A stretch of 64,000 bases of DNA, taken from contig NZ_SZPZ01000001.1 in NCBI RefSeq assembly GCF_005233875.1, forward strand, positions 1,364,001 to 1,428,000. The letters are read 5' to 3'. The translations under genes were made by a program, and so were the position numbers. Each line of letters opens with the position of its first letter. Position 1 is the first letter of the stretch. The notes beneath the pieces were generated by a model that worked only from the letters and a program-made list of their open reading frames with translations, searched no databases and had not been told where the DNA came from. Shown here one piece after another: positions 1 to 8,755 of the stretch. This DNA comes from Kribbella jiaozuonensis (GTDB lineage: Bacteria > Actinomycetota > Actinomycetes > Propionibacteriales > Kribbellaceae).

Positions 1-339
1 GACATCTCGAAGGCGTTCCTGGTTCGCCGCGACCTCGACGCAACCGCCGACGGCGCAGTTCTCGCCGCGGCCAACGGCCTGGCCGCGGTCTACGCCCAGC
101 CCGGCGCCGGCGGCAACGCGGCGATCGACGCCGACCAGGCCGCCCGACTGACCGCCGACTACCTCGATGAAGTTGCTGCCAGCAACAGATTCGACAGCCT
201 CGACTGGTCCGTGGACGTCGAAGGTACGACGGTCACCGTCCACCTGACCTCCACCGCGAACCTCCCGTTCCATCCCCCGGGCTTCCCCACCTCAACAGAT
301 CTGTCATCCGAAGCCGCGGCCATCGTCCCGATCCGCTGA
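1..339 (+). CDS. TadE/TadG-like secreted protein, C-terminal fragment
   Basis: The open frame enters from the left edge and stops at TGA 337-339, giving the last 112 residues. The visible start (ISKAFLVRRDLDATADGAVL) resembles the region after the N-terminal helix of TadE/G-like pilus-assembly proteins, where an R-x-x-L-D-A-x-A-D-x-A motif follows the membrane segment. The rest is a small beta-rich domain with no cysteines. Tad-type genes often form a cluster, which would lie upstream and outside this window. The assignment rests on this short motif only. The gene is convergent with the next one, with 2 bp between stops. Confidence 0.5.
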   Translation, partial: DISKAFLVRRDLDATADGAVLAAANGLAAVYAQPGAGGNAAIDADQAARLTADYLDEVAASNRFDSLDWSVDVEGTTVTVHLTSTANLPFHPPGFPTSTDLSSEAAAIVPIR

Positions 340-341
340 GA

Positions 342-1139
342 TCAGAACAGCCCTGGGTTGTCGGTCAGCCAGGTCGTGAAGGTGCGGCCCGTGTGGCCGG
401 TGAGCAGCTCGACGCCGGGCTCGATGCGCTGAGGTGAGCCGACACGCGACTTCCAGTAAGCCATCAGCGTCTCCCGCTGCCCCTCGTCACGCATCCGCAG
501 TTCCCCGCGCGCTTCTTCCGGGCTGAGGTCAACAGCCTCGATCGGTACGCCGGTCGTCGCGGTGATGAGCCCGATCTGATGCCGGCGGGTCATCGATTCC
601 GGCCCGGTCAGCGGATACCCGCGACCGTCATGCCCGTTCCCGGGCCCGTCCAGGAGGACCCGGATCGCCGCGTCCGCGATGTCCTGCTCGTGGATCGGCG
701 CCTCCTCCGCATCGAGGTACGGGAGCCGGATCTGACCGATCGCCCGGACCTGATGCGCCCAGTGCCTCGTGTTGCTCATGAACGCACCAGGCTCGAGACA
801 AGTCGTCGCATACGACCCGTCGGAGATCACCTGCTCGGTCTTCGCATGCGGATCCTCGGGACCGTCGAGCGACGACAGCGACGAGAGCAGCACGACCTGC
901 TTCACCCCGGCAGCCTCGGCTGCGGCCGCGAAGGCGGGTGCCGTCGACGGGTCGGAGTACAGGAAGACCTGGCTGATGTCGGCCAGGGCGGGTGCGGGGT
1001 CGGCGGGGTCGTAGCCGACCGCCGACGGGAGGGCAGAGGGTTCGCGGCTGGCGACGCGGACGTCGTGGCCGGCCGCGATCAGACCCGCGGTGACGGCGCG
1101 GGCGATCGCGCCGCGGCCGCCGGTGACGAGAATTGTCAT
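342..1139 (-). CDS. NmrA-like NAD(P)-binding oxidoreductase
   Basis: This is a 265-residue Rossmann-fold protein of the atypical short-chain dehydrogenase group (NmrA / SDR a7). The glycine-rich dinucleotide motif TGGRGAIA lies at residues 6-13 and is followed by a basic residue cluster (RVASREP) suited to NADPH. The second beta-alpha unit (QVFLYSD) and the VVLLSSLSS strand, where the family Tyr/Ser would sit, are visible. Such proteins act as NADPH sensors or quinone and ketone reductases; the substrate cannot be told. It is transcribed divergently from a TetR gene, and a perfect inverted repeat lies between them, so the TetR protein probably represses it. Confidence 0.85.
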   Translation of the reverse strand: MTILVTGGRGAIARAVTAGLIAAGHDVRVASREPSALPSAVGYDPADPAPALADISQVFLYSDPSTAPAFAAAAEAAGVKQVVLLSSLSSLDGPEDPHAKTEQVISDGSYATTCLEPGAFMSNTRHWAHQVRAIGQIRLPYLDAEEAPIHEQDIADAAIRVLLDGPGNGHDGRGYPLTGPESMTRRHQIGLITATTGVPIEAVDLSPEEARGELRMRDEGQRETLMAYWKSRVGSPQRIEPGVELLTGHTGRTFTTWLTDNPGLF

Positions 1140-1155
1140 TGGATACGCTCCAAAG

Positions 1156-1170
1156 ATGTAGTGACTACAT
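1156..1170. promoter_or_regulatory. TetR operator between divergent genes
   Basis: ATGTAGT-g-ACTACAT is a perfect 7+7 inverted repeat with a one-base centre. It lies 17 bp upstream of the NmrA-like gene and about 40 bp upstream of the TetR start. A short palindrome between a TetR gene and its divergent neighbour is the usual arrangement for autoregulation and target repression. Confidence 0.7.
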
Positions 1171-1208
1171 GATTGGATTCAGTAAAGCAGGTGCTCTACG
1201 GTGTGGCA

Positions 1209-1820
1209 ATGGAGGTCGGGCGGCGGGAGCGCAAGAAGCAGCAGACGCGGCATGCCATCTCGGATGTGGCGACGCGGCTGTTCCTCGAGCGCGGGTTCGA
1301 CGCGGTCACCGTCGCGGAGGTGGCGCGCGCGGCGGATGTCGCCGTACAGACGGTGTTCAACCACTTCCCGGCGAAGGAGGATCTGTTCTTCGACGAGTCG
1401 GGGTGGTGGCTGGGGCCGGCGCAGGCGATCCGGGAGGCGCCGGCGGATGCGGATCCGGTCGATGTGCTGGAGGCGCATTACCTGGCCGAGACGCGGGATC
1501 GGTTCGAGGTCGGGCATCTGGCGACGTGGAAGCAGTTCGTCCGCACGATCGAGAACAGCCCGGCGCTGGAGGCCCGTCGCCGGTGGCAGGCCGCCGAGCT
1601 CGAGGTCACGCTCACCGCGGCGCTCGACGAACGGGCTCCCGATCACCTGCGCAACCGGCTGATCGCAGCGCAGTACGCCGCCGCGCAGAAGGTGCTCGAG
1701 GAACACCTGATGCGCATCCTGCCCGACGACGCGTCTGCGCAGGAGCTCGCAGCCGCGCAAACCGGGCTCGAGCAGGCGGTCGCCCAGATCTTCGGCGTTC
1801 TTCGTCGAGGTCTCGCCTGA
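1209..1820 (+). CDS. TetR/AcrR family transcriptional regulator
   Basis: This is a 203-residue repressor. The N-terminal TetR helix-turn-helix covers about residues 8-55 ([20 protein letters not shown], then the [14 protein letters not shown] turn typical of the family). The C-terminal helical domain binds an unknown ligand. I chose ATG 1209 because the [14 protein letters not shown] beginning matches the usual TetR N-terminus. An in-frame TTG at 1173 would add 12 residues but lies almost on the operator. It probably controls itself and the divergent NmrA-like gene. Confidence 0.85.
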   Translation: MEVGRRERKKQQTRHAISDVATRLFLERGFDAVTVAEVARAADVAVQTVFNHFPAKEDLFFDESGWWLGPAQAIREAPADADPVDVLEAHYLAETRDRFEVGHLATWKQFVRTIENSPALEARRRWQAAELEVTLTAALDERAPDHLRNRLIAAQYAAAQKVLEEHLMRILPDDASAQELAAAQTGLEQAVAQIFGVLRRGLA

Positions 1821-1836
1821 GGTACGCTGTTTCGTT

Positions 1837-2958
1837 GTGGCTGGACTGGATTTTGACGCGGAGCTGAAGCAGCTCGACGTGACGATGACCTCGATCGAGA
1901 AAGTGCTTGATCTCCCCGCACTGCGCAAGGAGATCGACGAGCTCGGCGAGCAGGTCGCTGCGCCCGACCTCTGGGACGACCAGGCGAACGCGCAGAAGGT
2001 GACGTCGCGGCTTTCCGGCCTGCAGTCCGACGTGGAGCGGGTGACTGCGCTCCGCAGCCGGCTCGACGACCTCGGCGCGCTGATCGAGCTCGGCCGCGAG
2101 GCGAACGACGCCGAAACCCTGGCCGAGGCGGAGAAGGATCTCGGCCCGCTGGGCAAGGCGATCCAGTCCCTCGAGGTCCGCACGTTGTTGTCCGGTGAGT
2201 ACGACGAGCGCGAGGCGCTGGTGACGATCCGCTCCGGCGCGGGCGGTGTGGACGCCGCGGACTTCGCCGAGATGCTGCAGCGGATGTACCTGCGCTGGGC
2301 CGAGCGCCACGGCTACCCGACCGAGGTCTACGACACGTCGTACGCCGAAGAGGCCGGGCTCAAGTCGACCACGTTCGGGGTCAAGGCGCCGTACGCGTAC
2401 GGCACGCTGAGTGTCGAGTCGGGGACGCACCGGCTGGTGCGGATCTCGCCGTTCGACAACCAGGGTCGCCGGCAGACGTCGTTCGCCGCGGTCGAGGTGG
2501 TCCCGGTGCTCGAGCAGACCGACGAGATCGACGTACCGGAAGAAGAGCTGCGGATCGACGTGTACCGGTCGTCCGGTCCGGGTGGTCAGAGCGTCAACAC
2601 GACCGACTCCGCGGTCCGGATCACGCACATCCCGACCGGCACGGTTGTCTCCTGCCAGAACGAGAAGTCCCAGCTGCAGAACAAGGCCAGCGCGATGGTC
2701 ATCCTGAAGGCCAAGCTGCTCGCGCTGAAGAAGGCCGAGGAGCGGGCCCAGCTGGACGCGCTGCGCGGTGACGTGGCCGGTTCGTGGGGCGACCAGATGC
2801 GCTCGTACGTCCTGCACCCGTACCAGATGGTGAAGGACCTGCGGACGCAGTACGAGTCCGGTAACACGTCCGGGGTCTTCGACGGTGAGATCGACGAGTT
2901 CATCGAGGCCGGCATCCGCTGGCGCCGTACCGGCCACACGGTTGCCGAACAGAACTGA
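1837..2958 (+). CDS. prfB: Peptide chain release factor 2
   Basis: RF2 (373 aa) ends translation at UGA and UAA. The GGQ loop that triggers peptidyl-tRNA hydrolysis is seen as [17 protein letters not shown], and the stop-codon reading motif as [12 protein letters not shown] (SPF). The N-terminal helical domain and C-terminal tail are complete. The GTG start lies 9 nt after a TACGCT hexamer that could be a -10 box, so the message may be nearly leaderless. The frame is continuous: there is no in-frame UGA near codon 25 and so no autoregulatory frameshift. In many actinobacteria prfB is followed directly by ftsE; here ftsE is 28 kb away. Confidence 0.97.
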   Translation: MAGLDFDAELKQLDVTMTSIEKVLDLPALRKEIDELGEQVAAPDLWDDQANAQKVTSRLSGLQSDVERVTALRSRLDDLGALIELGREANDAETLAEAEKDLGPLGKAIQSLEVRTLLSGEYDEREALVTIRSGAGGVDAADFAEMLQRMYLRWAERHGYPTEVYDTSYAEEAGLKSTTFGVKAPYAYGTLSVESGTHRLVRISPFDNQGRRQTSFAAVEVVPVLEQTDEIDVPEEELRIDVYRSSGPGGQSVNTTDSAVRITHIPTGTVVSCQNEKSQLQNKASAMVILKAKLLALKKAEERAQLDALRGDVAGSWGDQMRSYVLHPYQMVKDLRTQYESGNTSGVFDGEIDEFIEAGIRWRRTGHTVAEQN

Positions 2959-3685
2959 CCTCCGCGCCGACTGCGGTAGTTGCGTCGGCCTCTGCTGTGT
3001 CGTGCTGACGCTGACCAGGTCGGCAGACTTCGCGATCGACAAGCCCGCCGGCGAAGCCTGCCCGAACCTGGCTGACGACCACCGCTGCACCATCCACGGT
3101 GAGCTGCGGACCAAGGGATTCCCGGGCTGCACTGTCTACGACTGCTTCGGAGCCGGGCAGGAGCTCACCCGGCGTGGCCGGCCCGGGGCGGAGCTGCCGA
3201 TCCTGCGGCAGCTGCACGAGCTGCTCTGGTACCTGACCGAAGCTCTTGAATACAACGAGAATCTGCAGCCGGCCATCGGCAGAGTCGAGGCCGTCGGCCG
3301 TACGGCGGACCTCACGACCGTCGATGTCGCCGCCGAGCGAGCTGTCGTCAACGAACTGCTGCTGGAGATCAGCCGACAGGTCCGCGGCAAACAGCCCAAG
3401 AAGAAGGAACGCCGCGGCGCGGACCTGATCGGGGCCCGCCTCCGCGGCGCCGACCTCGCCAAGGCCAACCTGCGCAGCGCCTATCTGATCGCCGCGGATC
3501 TGCGCGACGCCGATCTACGGCAGGCCGACCTGATCGGCGCCGACCTGCGCGACGCCGATCTCCGCGGCGCCGACCTCACCGGCGCGCTGTTCCTCACCCA
3601 GTCACAGGTCAACGCGGCCCGCGGCGACCACGCGACCAAACTCCCACCGGCCGTCGAGCGGCCGGCGCACTGGTCGCAGGCCTAG
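2942..3685 (+). CDS. Cysteine-cluster plus pentapeptide-repeat protein
   Basis: This is a 247-residue two-part protein. The first part (about residues 8-65) has a Cys pattern (CGSCVGLCC, then single Cys in ACPN, RCTIHG, GCTVYDC), which suggests a metal-binding module similar to YkgJ-type clusters. The last 80 residues are about 12 pentapeptide repeats of the A(D/N)Lxx type ([20 protein letters not shown] and on), which fold as a right-handed beta helix. A KKKE linker separates the parts. The likely start is TTG 2942, overlapping the end of prfB by 17 bp; the frame stays open further upstream. Function unknown; proteins of this design are seen in other actinomycetes. Confidence 0.75.
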   Translation: MPNRTDLRADCGSCVGLCCVVLTLTRSADFAIDKPAGEACPNLADDHRCTIHGELRTKGFPGCTVYDCFGAGQELTRRGRPGAELPILRQLHELLWYLTEALEYNENLQPAIGRVEAVGRTADLTTVDVAAERAVVNELLLEISRQVRGKQPKKKERRGADLIGARLRGADLAKANLRSAYLIAADLRDADLRQADLIGADLRDADLRGADLTGALFLTQSQVNAARGDHATKLPPAVERPAHWSQA

Positions 3686-3774
3686 CGCCGCAGTGGTCAC
3701 AGCCTTAGCGCCGCAGTGGTCACAGCCTTAGCGCCGCTGCGGTCACAGCCTTAGCGCCGCAGTGATCACAGCCG
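3683..3774. repeat. Four tandem 23-bp repeats between convergent genes
   Basis: Four head-to-tail copies of TAGCGCCGCAGTGGTCACAG-CCT begin at 3683, 3706, 3729 and 3752. The first two are identical; the third and fourth differ at one or two positions. The first copy supplies the TAG stop of the pentapeptide gene, and the last supplies the stop and final codons of the lyase on the other strand. No strong hairpin with a T-tract is visible here. Confidence 0.9.
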
Positions 3775-6093
3775 CAGCGTGACGTATCGCGTCGCGCCTG
3801 CTGCGCCGGTCACGTCGACGGTCACGTCCGCGCCGAGCAGCGCCCGCCGTACCGTCACACCGTCGTCCGCGCTCACCAGGCGCGCACCAGGTGCCAGCAC
3901 CTGCAGGCGTAGCGAGGTCGCGAGCTGGGTCGGATCGGAGATAGCGATCTCCACCGTGCGACCGGTGATCCGACGGATGACCGAGCAGGGGTCGTGAGCG
4001 ATCAGCCCGCCCACCTGGCCGGCCTGCCAGAAGTTCGCCAGCGTCAGGCCGAGCTTCGGTTCGAGCACCGCCTGCACCATCGAGTTGTTGCCGAGGACAA
4101 CGACACCAGGATTCCGCGACAACGCCTTCGTCCGCGCGGCCGTCGCACCCGGAACGAGCAGATAGCTGTACGACGCCTCACTCGGATCGATGCCGTGATC
4201 CAGCCACATGGTCAGGTAGCGCCGGGTGATCGCACCGGTAGGACCGCCGGTGTTGACGTCCCGCCACTGACCCGACCGAGCCTCACGTCGGACCTGAACA
4301 TCCGCGCCGCTCAGGAACACGTAACCGGCGACGCCCTCCACATGTGCCCAGCGCGCATCGGAGACTGTCGCTGACTGCCCCAACTCGGACACCTGCGGAG
4401 TGCCGTTGACGATCAGCGCATTGTCGCCATCGCTGTGCAGGTTCCGGTTCTCGACGACCGTCTCGACCGGATACCCGCTGCTCCCGGTAATCCCGGCGCC
4501 CAGCGCAACAATCCCGGAATCCAAGCAGAACCAGGACTTGTGCGCACGCATCGGCGAGCTAGGCCCCTGCAGGTCCTGGCCGATCGCGGCGTACCCGTCG
4601 AGGGTGCTGCCCCCGACCCAACTGGTGGTCGGCCGCGCCGCGCCCCATTCCCCACCCGCCTTCGGTGCGAGCGGCAACTTGTCGACCGTGGTCCCCGGGA
4701 GGCGGTAGCGATCCACGGTCGGCCAGAACGCATCGGCGTACTGGCCGTTGTCGTGGTCGTAGAGGTAGGTCATCCCGGACCCGGCGTGCCAGCCCTCGTT
4801 GTTCTCGCCGTTGCCGCACTCGTAGTACGCGATCCGGCGGCTGGCCATCGAGATCGAGTACGCCCAGCCGGAGCGGCGGTGCACGGACCGGTCCATGCTC
4901 GCGAACAGCGTGTGCCCGTCCGCCTCGGCGGCCGGCTGCACGCCCTGCACGGACTTGATCAGCGCCACCCGCGGAATGCTTGCCCCCGACAACATGTTCC
5001 CGAACGTGTCGCGCTGCAACCAGCCCGCGACTGCGGCGCGCCACGGCCCGGCGAGCGAGGCGTCGACCCCGGCGGCCAGGCGCAGGATCGCCTCGGCGGC
5101 GATGTAGGCGTCGTCGTGGTCGGACTCGGTGTTCCGCGACACCGCGCGCCCGCGGACGAAGTCCATCATCCGCAGATCGTGGACGACCGGCAGGAACGTC
5201 TTGGCGACCGAGTCGAACAGGATCTGCCGCTTCGGGTCCGTGACCGCCCACGGCGAGCCGGCCAGCAACGCGAGCAGCTTCCCGATCCCGCCGAGCAGCA
5301 CCTGGCCGTACGTGCCGGTGTACGCGACCCAGGTGTGCTGGACGAACGAGCCATCGCGGTAGAACCCGTCGCCGGTGGTCACGTACTGCCAGACATCGCT
5401 GAGGCCGTCCCGCGCGTGCACCAGCTTCGCCTCGTCCTCGGTGACGAGCGAGCGGACGATGGTCGCCTGGCACAGATCGACCCGGTTGGCTCCGGTCGAT
5501 ACGACCGCGCGGGCCGGCGGGAACATCAGGTACGGGTCCGGCACGAAGTGGTCGATCGCGGCGCAGTACCGCTGCCGGGCCTCGGCCGGGAGTTCGTCGT
5601 ACAGCAGGACCATGACGTTCGCGAGCGGCCGGGTCGCGCCGATCTCCCACGACCACCAGTTGCCGAACTCGGCCTGGCCGGGGTTGTAGCTGAGCTGGTC
5701 CATCGATTCCAGCGCGGCCTGGATGTCAGCGAGCAGGCTCGCGGATCCCTGGTACTGCGAACCCGGCGTGGCCCACGCGGTCGCGAGCTGCTCCAGCCGG
5801 ACGTACGTGTTGGTAACCGACGGATCGGCGGTGAGCGGGTAGTCGGTGAAGACCTGCGTGCGCGACGCCGAGCGGTCGAGCTTCGCGAGCGAGGCGGCGA
5901 CGCCGGTGTCGAGGCGGTCGAGGGCGGCGCGGAAATCCGGGTCGGTGGGGTCGAGTTGCGCACCGCCGGTGAGGGCGTCGGCCCACTTGGAGCGCAGTGC
6001 GCCGAAGTCGGCGGGGGTGGCGAAGGAGGGCAGATCGAGTGTCATGGCGGCGGCGGTTGCGGTCGAGGCGGCCAGGAAAGTCCTGCGTTTCAT
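3766..6093 (-). CDS. Secreted polysaccharide lyase family 8 (hyaluronate/xanthan lyase type)
   Basis: This 775-residue enzyme should cut uronic-acid-containing polysaccharide by beta-elimination outside the cell. MKRRTFLAASTATAAAMT is a twin-arginine-type signal. An alpha/alpha toroid follows, with the family landmarks TGANRVDLCQA (catalytic Asn), DGSFVQHTWVAYTGTYG (catalytic His and Tyr) and YYECGNGENNEGWHAGSG before the beta-sandwich domains. The ATG at 6091-6093 has AGGAGA upstream; longer frames to 6936 are only open sequence antisense to the regulator. A GntR-type regulator is divergent. The exact substrate (hyaluronan, chondroitin, xanthan) cannot be told. The C-terminus runs into the repeat array. 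Confidence 0.9.
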   Translation of the reverse strand: MKRRTFLAASTATAAAMTLDLPSFATPADFGALRSKWADALTGGAQLDPTDPDFRAALDRLDTGVAASLAKLDRSASRTQVFTDYPLTADPSVTNTYVRLEQLATAWATPGSQYQGSASLLADIQAALESMDQLSYNPGQAEFGNWWSWEIGATRPLANVMVLLYDELPAEARQRYCAAIDHFVPDPYLMFPPARAVVSTGANRVDLCQATIVRSLVTEDEAKLVHARDGLSDVWQYVTTGDGFYRDGSFVQHTWVAYTGTYGQVLLGGIGKLLALLAGSPWAVTDPKRQILFDSVAKTFLPVVHDLRMMDFVRGRAVSRNTESDHDDAYIAAEAILRLAAGVDASLAGPWRAAVAGWLQRDTFGNMLSGASIPRVALIKSVQGVQPAAEADGHTLFASMDRSVHRRSGWAYSISMASRRIAYYECGNGENNEGWHAGSGMTYLYDHDNGQYADAFWPTVDRYRLPGTTVDKLPLAPKAGGEWGAARPTTSWVGGSTLDGYAAIGQDLQGPSSPMRAHKSWFCLDSGIVALGAGITGSSGYPVETVVENRNLHSDGDNALIVNGTPQVSELGQSATVSDARWAHVEGVAGYVFLSGADVQVRREARSGQWRDVNTGGPTGAITRRYLTMWLDHGIDPSEASYSYLLVPGATAARTKALSRNPGVVVLGNNSMVQAVLEPKLGLTLANFWQAGQVGGLIAHDPCSVIRRITGRTVEIAISDPTQLATSLRLQVLAPGARLVSADDGVTVRRALLGADVTVDVTGAAGATRYVTLRL

Positions 6094-6173
6094 GATGTCT
6101 CCTGCAGTGGTGGCGGAATCACTGAGGGCTGCTGACGAATGAGTCTGTGCCAAGTCATTCCCTGGGTCAACAG

Positions 6174-6189
6174 ATTCATAGGAATGAAT
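6174..6189. promoter_or_regulatory. Inverted repeat, likely operator of the lyase regulator
   Basis: ATTCAT-agga-ATGAAT is a perfect 6+6 inverted repeat in the lyase/regulator intergenic region. A second, wider pair (TCATTCC at 6155-6161 and GGAATGA at 6181-6187) overlaps it. The position between divergent genes suggests binding by the GntR/LacI-type protein encoded just downstream. Confidence 0.5.
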
Positions 6190-6219
6190 TTCCTGAGATC
6201 GGCCGGTAGAGTCAGCGCC

Positions 6220-7230
6220 GTGACTGAGGTCGTCCGCGGGCAGAAAGCCCGGCAGCTGGCCGCCGAGCTGCGCCGCGGGATCGCCGAGCTGCGCTGGCCG
6301 GGCGGCAAGCTGCCGACCGAGCAACAGCTGGCCACCGAGCAGGGCGTCAGCCTCAACACCGTCCGCCGTGCGGTCGACCTGTTGGTGCAGGACGGCCTGG
6401 TCTACCGGCGTCAGGGCTCCGGAATGTACATCTCGAGCCCGAGCACCGGGCCGCTGATCGGCGTCGCCGTACCGTCGATGACGTACTACTTCCCGCGGAT
6501 CATCGTCGGCATCGAACGCGAGCTGGCCAAGCACGGCGCACAGATGCTGCTGCGCAGTACCGAGTGGGACTCCGCCCAGACCAAGCTGGCGATCGACGGC
6601 CTGGTGAGCGCCGGCGTGGCCGGGCTGATCGTCGCGCCGGACACGGCCGAGTTCGAGGAGCTGGACCTGCCGGTGGTGCTCGTCGAGCGCGGGCTGGAAG
6701 ACCCGGCGACACTGCACGAGTTCGTCGGCACTAACCACGCGGCCGGGGCGCGGTTGGCACTGAAGCACCTGAAGGAGCTCGGCCACACCCGGATCGGCTA
6801 TCTCGAACGCACCAGCCCGCACACCGCACCCCAGGTGCGCTCCGGGCTGGGGGACGTACCCGTGCTGAGCCGTGTGCTCGACCGCTGGACCCGTGCGGAT
6901 GCCGAGCGCTTCCTGGCCGACGTACGGCGGGAGCACGTCACCGCCGTGATCTGCTTCGCGGACCGTGAGGCCAACCTGTTCCTCAACGTCGCGCTGGCAC
7001 AGGGTGTCGACGTACCAGGGGAGTTGTCGGTGATCAGCTACGACGACGAGATCGCCGAGCTGGCCGACGTACCGCTGACCGCGGTGTCGCCGGCGAAGCT
7101 GGAGGTCGGTCGCCGGGCGGTCGACGTACTCCGGGCCCGTTTGGCGGACCCGGAGTCACCCCGACGGCAGGAGTCGCTCGTCCCACGGCTGATGGTCCGC
7201 GACTCGACCGGACCGGGACCGGTGTCTTAG
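6220..7230 (+). CDS. GntR-HTH / LacI-type sensor transcriptional regulator
   Basis: The 336-residue protein starts with a GntR winged helix (about residues 1-70: QLAAELRRGIAELRWPGGKL, TEQGVSLNTVRRAVDLLVQD, YRRQGSGMYI). It continues as a periplasmic-binding-protein-like sugar sensor (IGVAVPS, then SVISYDDEIAELADVPLTAV, typical of LacI family effector domains). This AraR-like domain pair is used for carbohydrate control, which fits the divergent polysaccharide lyase. GTG 6220 places the HTH at the N-terminus; an ATG at 6184 is also in frame but overlaps the inverted repeat. The stop overlaps that of the convergent MFS gene in TTAG. Confidence 0.85.
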   Translation: MTEVVRGQKARQLAAELRRGIAELRWPGGKLPTEQQLATEQGVSLNTVRRAVDLLVQDGLVYRRQGSGMYISSPSTGPLIGVAVPSMTYYFPRIIVGIERELAKHGAQMLLRSTEWDSAQTKLAIDGLVSAGVAGLIVAPDTAEFEELDLPVVLVERGLEDPATLHEFVGTNHAAGARLALKHLKELGHTRIGYLERTSPHTAPQVRSGLGDVPVLSRVLDRWTRADAERFLADVRREHVTAVICFADREANLFLNVALAQGVDVPGELSVISYDDEIAELADVPLTAVSPAKLEVGRRAVDVLRARLADPESPRRQESLVPRLMVRDSTGPGPVS

Positions 7231-8654
7231 CGGCTGCGGAGCTGGCTGGTCACCGGCGTCATCAGCAGCGAGATCGCCGTGATGGCCAGCGCTACTGCGG
7301 CCAGTGCGCCGCCTTGGCCCCAGGAGCTGCCGGCCAGCGACAAGTACGCCGTACCGACCGTGGCTGCGCCTAGTGCGAGGCAGGTCTGCTGGCTGGTGAG
7401 CAGGATGCCGCTGCCGAGACCTGCTTGCGCTGCGGGGACCTGGCCGAGCACCACACCCATCAGCGGGACCATGACCAGGCCGGAGCCGAAACCTGCGATC
7501 AGCATCGGCAGCGCGAGCTTCAGCGGGTTCACGTCCGGCCACAGGGTAAGTGCCACGGCCGCGAGTACGGCGTACCCGATGCCCTGGATGATCCAGCCGC
7601 GCACGATCAGGCCGGCGCCGTACCGCACCTGCAGACGCGGGCCGTAGATCGAGGTGATCAGGAACCCGACCGCCATCGGCAGCAGGCTCAGACCGCCTTC
7701 GAGCGGGGACATGTGCGCCTCGCCCTGGGTGGCGAGCGCGAACACGAACATGAAGCCGCCGAACGTGGTGAAGAACGCCACCGCCAGCAGCAGACCGATC
7801 CGCATCGCCCGCAATCGCAGGACCGTCGGCGGGATCAGCGGGGACCGGCTGGCCCGCTCCGACCTGTGCTGGTGCAAGCCGAGCACCGCGACGGCCGGAA
7901 TCGTTGCTGCGAGGCAGAGCCAGGTCCAGAGCGGCCAGCCGAGCGGCCTGCCCTCGGTGAGCGGCAGGAGCAGCAGCACCAGCGTCAGCGCGAGCAGTGC
8001 AGCTCCGACGAGGTCCACCCGCTGTGCCTTGCCGGCCTTGGTCTCGGGGATCTGCCGGCTCGCCGCAACCACACCCAGAACGCCGACCGGCACGTTGACG
8101 AGGAACACGGCCCGCCAGCCGAGGCCGAACACATTCGCCTCGACCAGTACGCCGCCGAGGATCTGACCGAGCGCCGCCGCCGCACCGCCGGCCACGCCGT
8201 ACATGGCCATGGCTCGGGCACGGTGCTCGCCGGTGAGCAGGCTGGTGATCGTCGCCAGCACCTGCGGGGTGACGGCCGCACCGGCAGCGCCCTGTGCGAC
8301 CCGGGCGACCAGAAGTACGCCGATGCTCGGGGCGATCGCACAGATCAGTGACATGACGGTGAAGCCGATCAGGCCGATCAGGAACAGGCGTTTGCGGCCG
8401 AAGGTGTCGCCGAGGCGACCGCCGACCACGAGCAGGGTGGCGACAGCGATGCCGTAGCTGCCGACCACCAGTTGGAGTTCGCCGGACGATGCCCGCAGGT
8501 CGGAGCCGATCGCGGGCAGGGCGACGTTGATGACGAAGAAGGAGAGCATCGGCAGGAAGGCGCCGAAGATCAGAGTCGTGAGTGCCACCGGCTTCAGCGC
8601 GGCGTGCGGCCGGGCGTCGACCGGAAGGGCGGTGGCTTGGAGCTGGTCTGTCAT
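7227..8654 (-). CDS. MFS drug-efflux transporter, DHA2 (14-TM) type
   Basis: This is a 475-residue integral membrane protein with about 14 hydrophobic segments. The motif after helix 2 (GGRLGDTFGRKRLFLIG) is the MFS motif A, and PQVLATI / GAAGAAVTP matches motif C of drug/proton antiporters. It is likely a proton-driven exporter of a toxic compound. I set the start at the ATG at 8652-8654 (MTDQLQATAL), which leaves a short cytosolic tail before helix 1; the frame stays open to 8726. It is divergent from an XRE regulator and probably controlled by it. Confidence 0.88.
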   Translation of the reverse strand: MTDQLQATALPVDARPHAALKPVALTTLIFGAFLPMLSFFVINVALPAIGSDLRASSGELQLVVGSYGIAVATLLVVGGRLGDTFGRKRLFLIGLIGFTVMSLICAIAPSIGVLLVARVAQGAAGAAVTPQVLATITSLLTGEHRARAMAMYGVAGGAAAALGQILGGVLVEANVFGLGWRAVFLVNVPVGVLGVVAASRQIPETKAGKAQRVDLVGAALLALTLVLLLLPLTEGRPLGWPLWTWLCLAATIPAVAVLGLHQHRSERASRSPLIPPTVLRLRAMRIGLLLAVAFFTTFGGFMFVFALATQGEAHMSPLEGGLSLLPMAVGFLITSIYGPRLQVRYGAGLIVRGWIIQGIGYAVLAAVALTLWPDVNPLKLALPMLIAGFGSGLVMVPLMGVVLGQVPAAQAGLGSGILLTSQQTCLALGAATVGTAYLSLAGSSWGQGGALAAVALAITAISLLMTPVTSQLRSR

Positions 8655-8718
8655 GCGTCCAGCCTGGACGGAGACCGAGCCTGGTGGTGAGAGCCTGCTT
8701 ATCCTATTACTGACAGCA

Positions 8719-8730
8719 CCTGGCACCAGG
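8719..8730. promoter_or_regulatory. Short inverted repeat between MFS and XRE genes
   Basis: CCTGG-ca-CCAGG lies 26 bp before the XRE start and 65 bp before the MFS start. It is a plausible operator by position only; five-base arms are weak evidence in GC-rich DNA. Confidence 0.3.
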
Positions 8731-8755
8731 ATCGATCCATGCCCATGATGGAACC

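Noticed and set aside
1837..2958. Programmed frameshift in prfB
   Set aside because: The frame is continuous from the GTG; there is no in-frame UGA after a CUU-like slip site.
6094..6936. N-terminal extension of the polysaccharide lyase frame
   Set aside because: It is antisense to the GntR-type gene; the twin-arginine signal and ribosome site at 6093 fix the real start.
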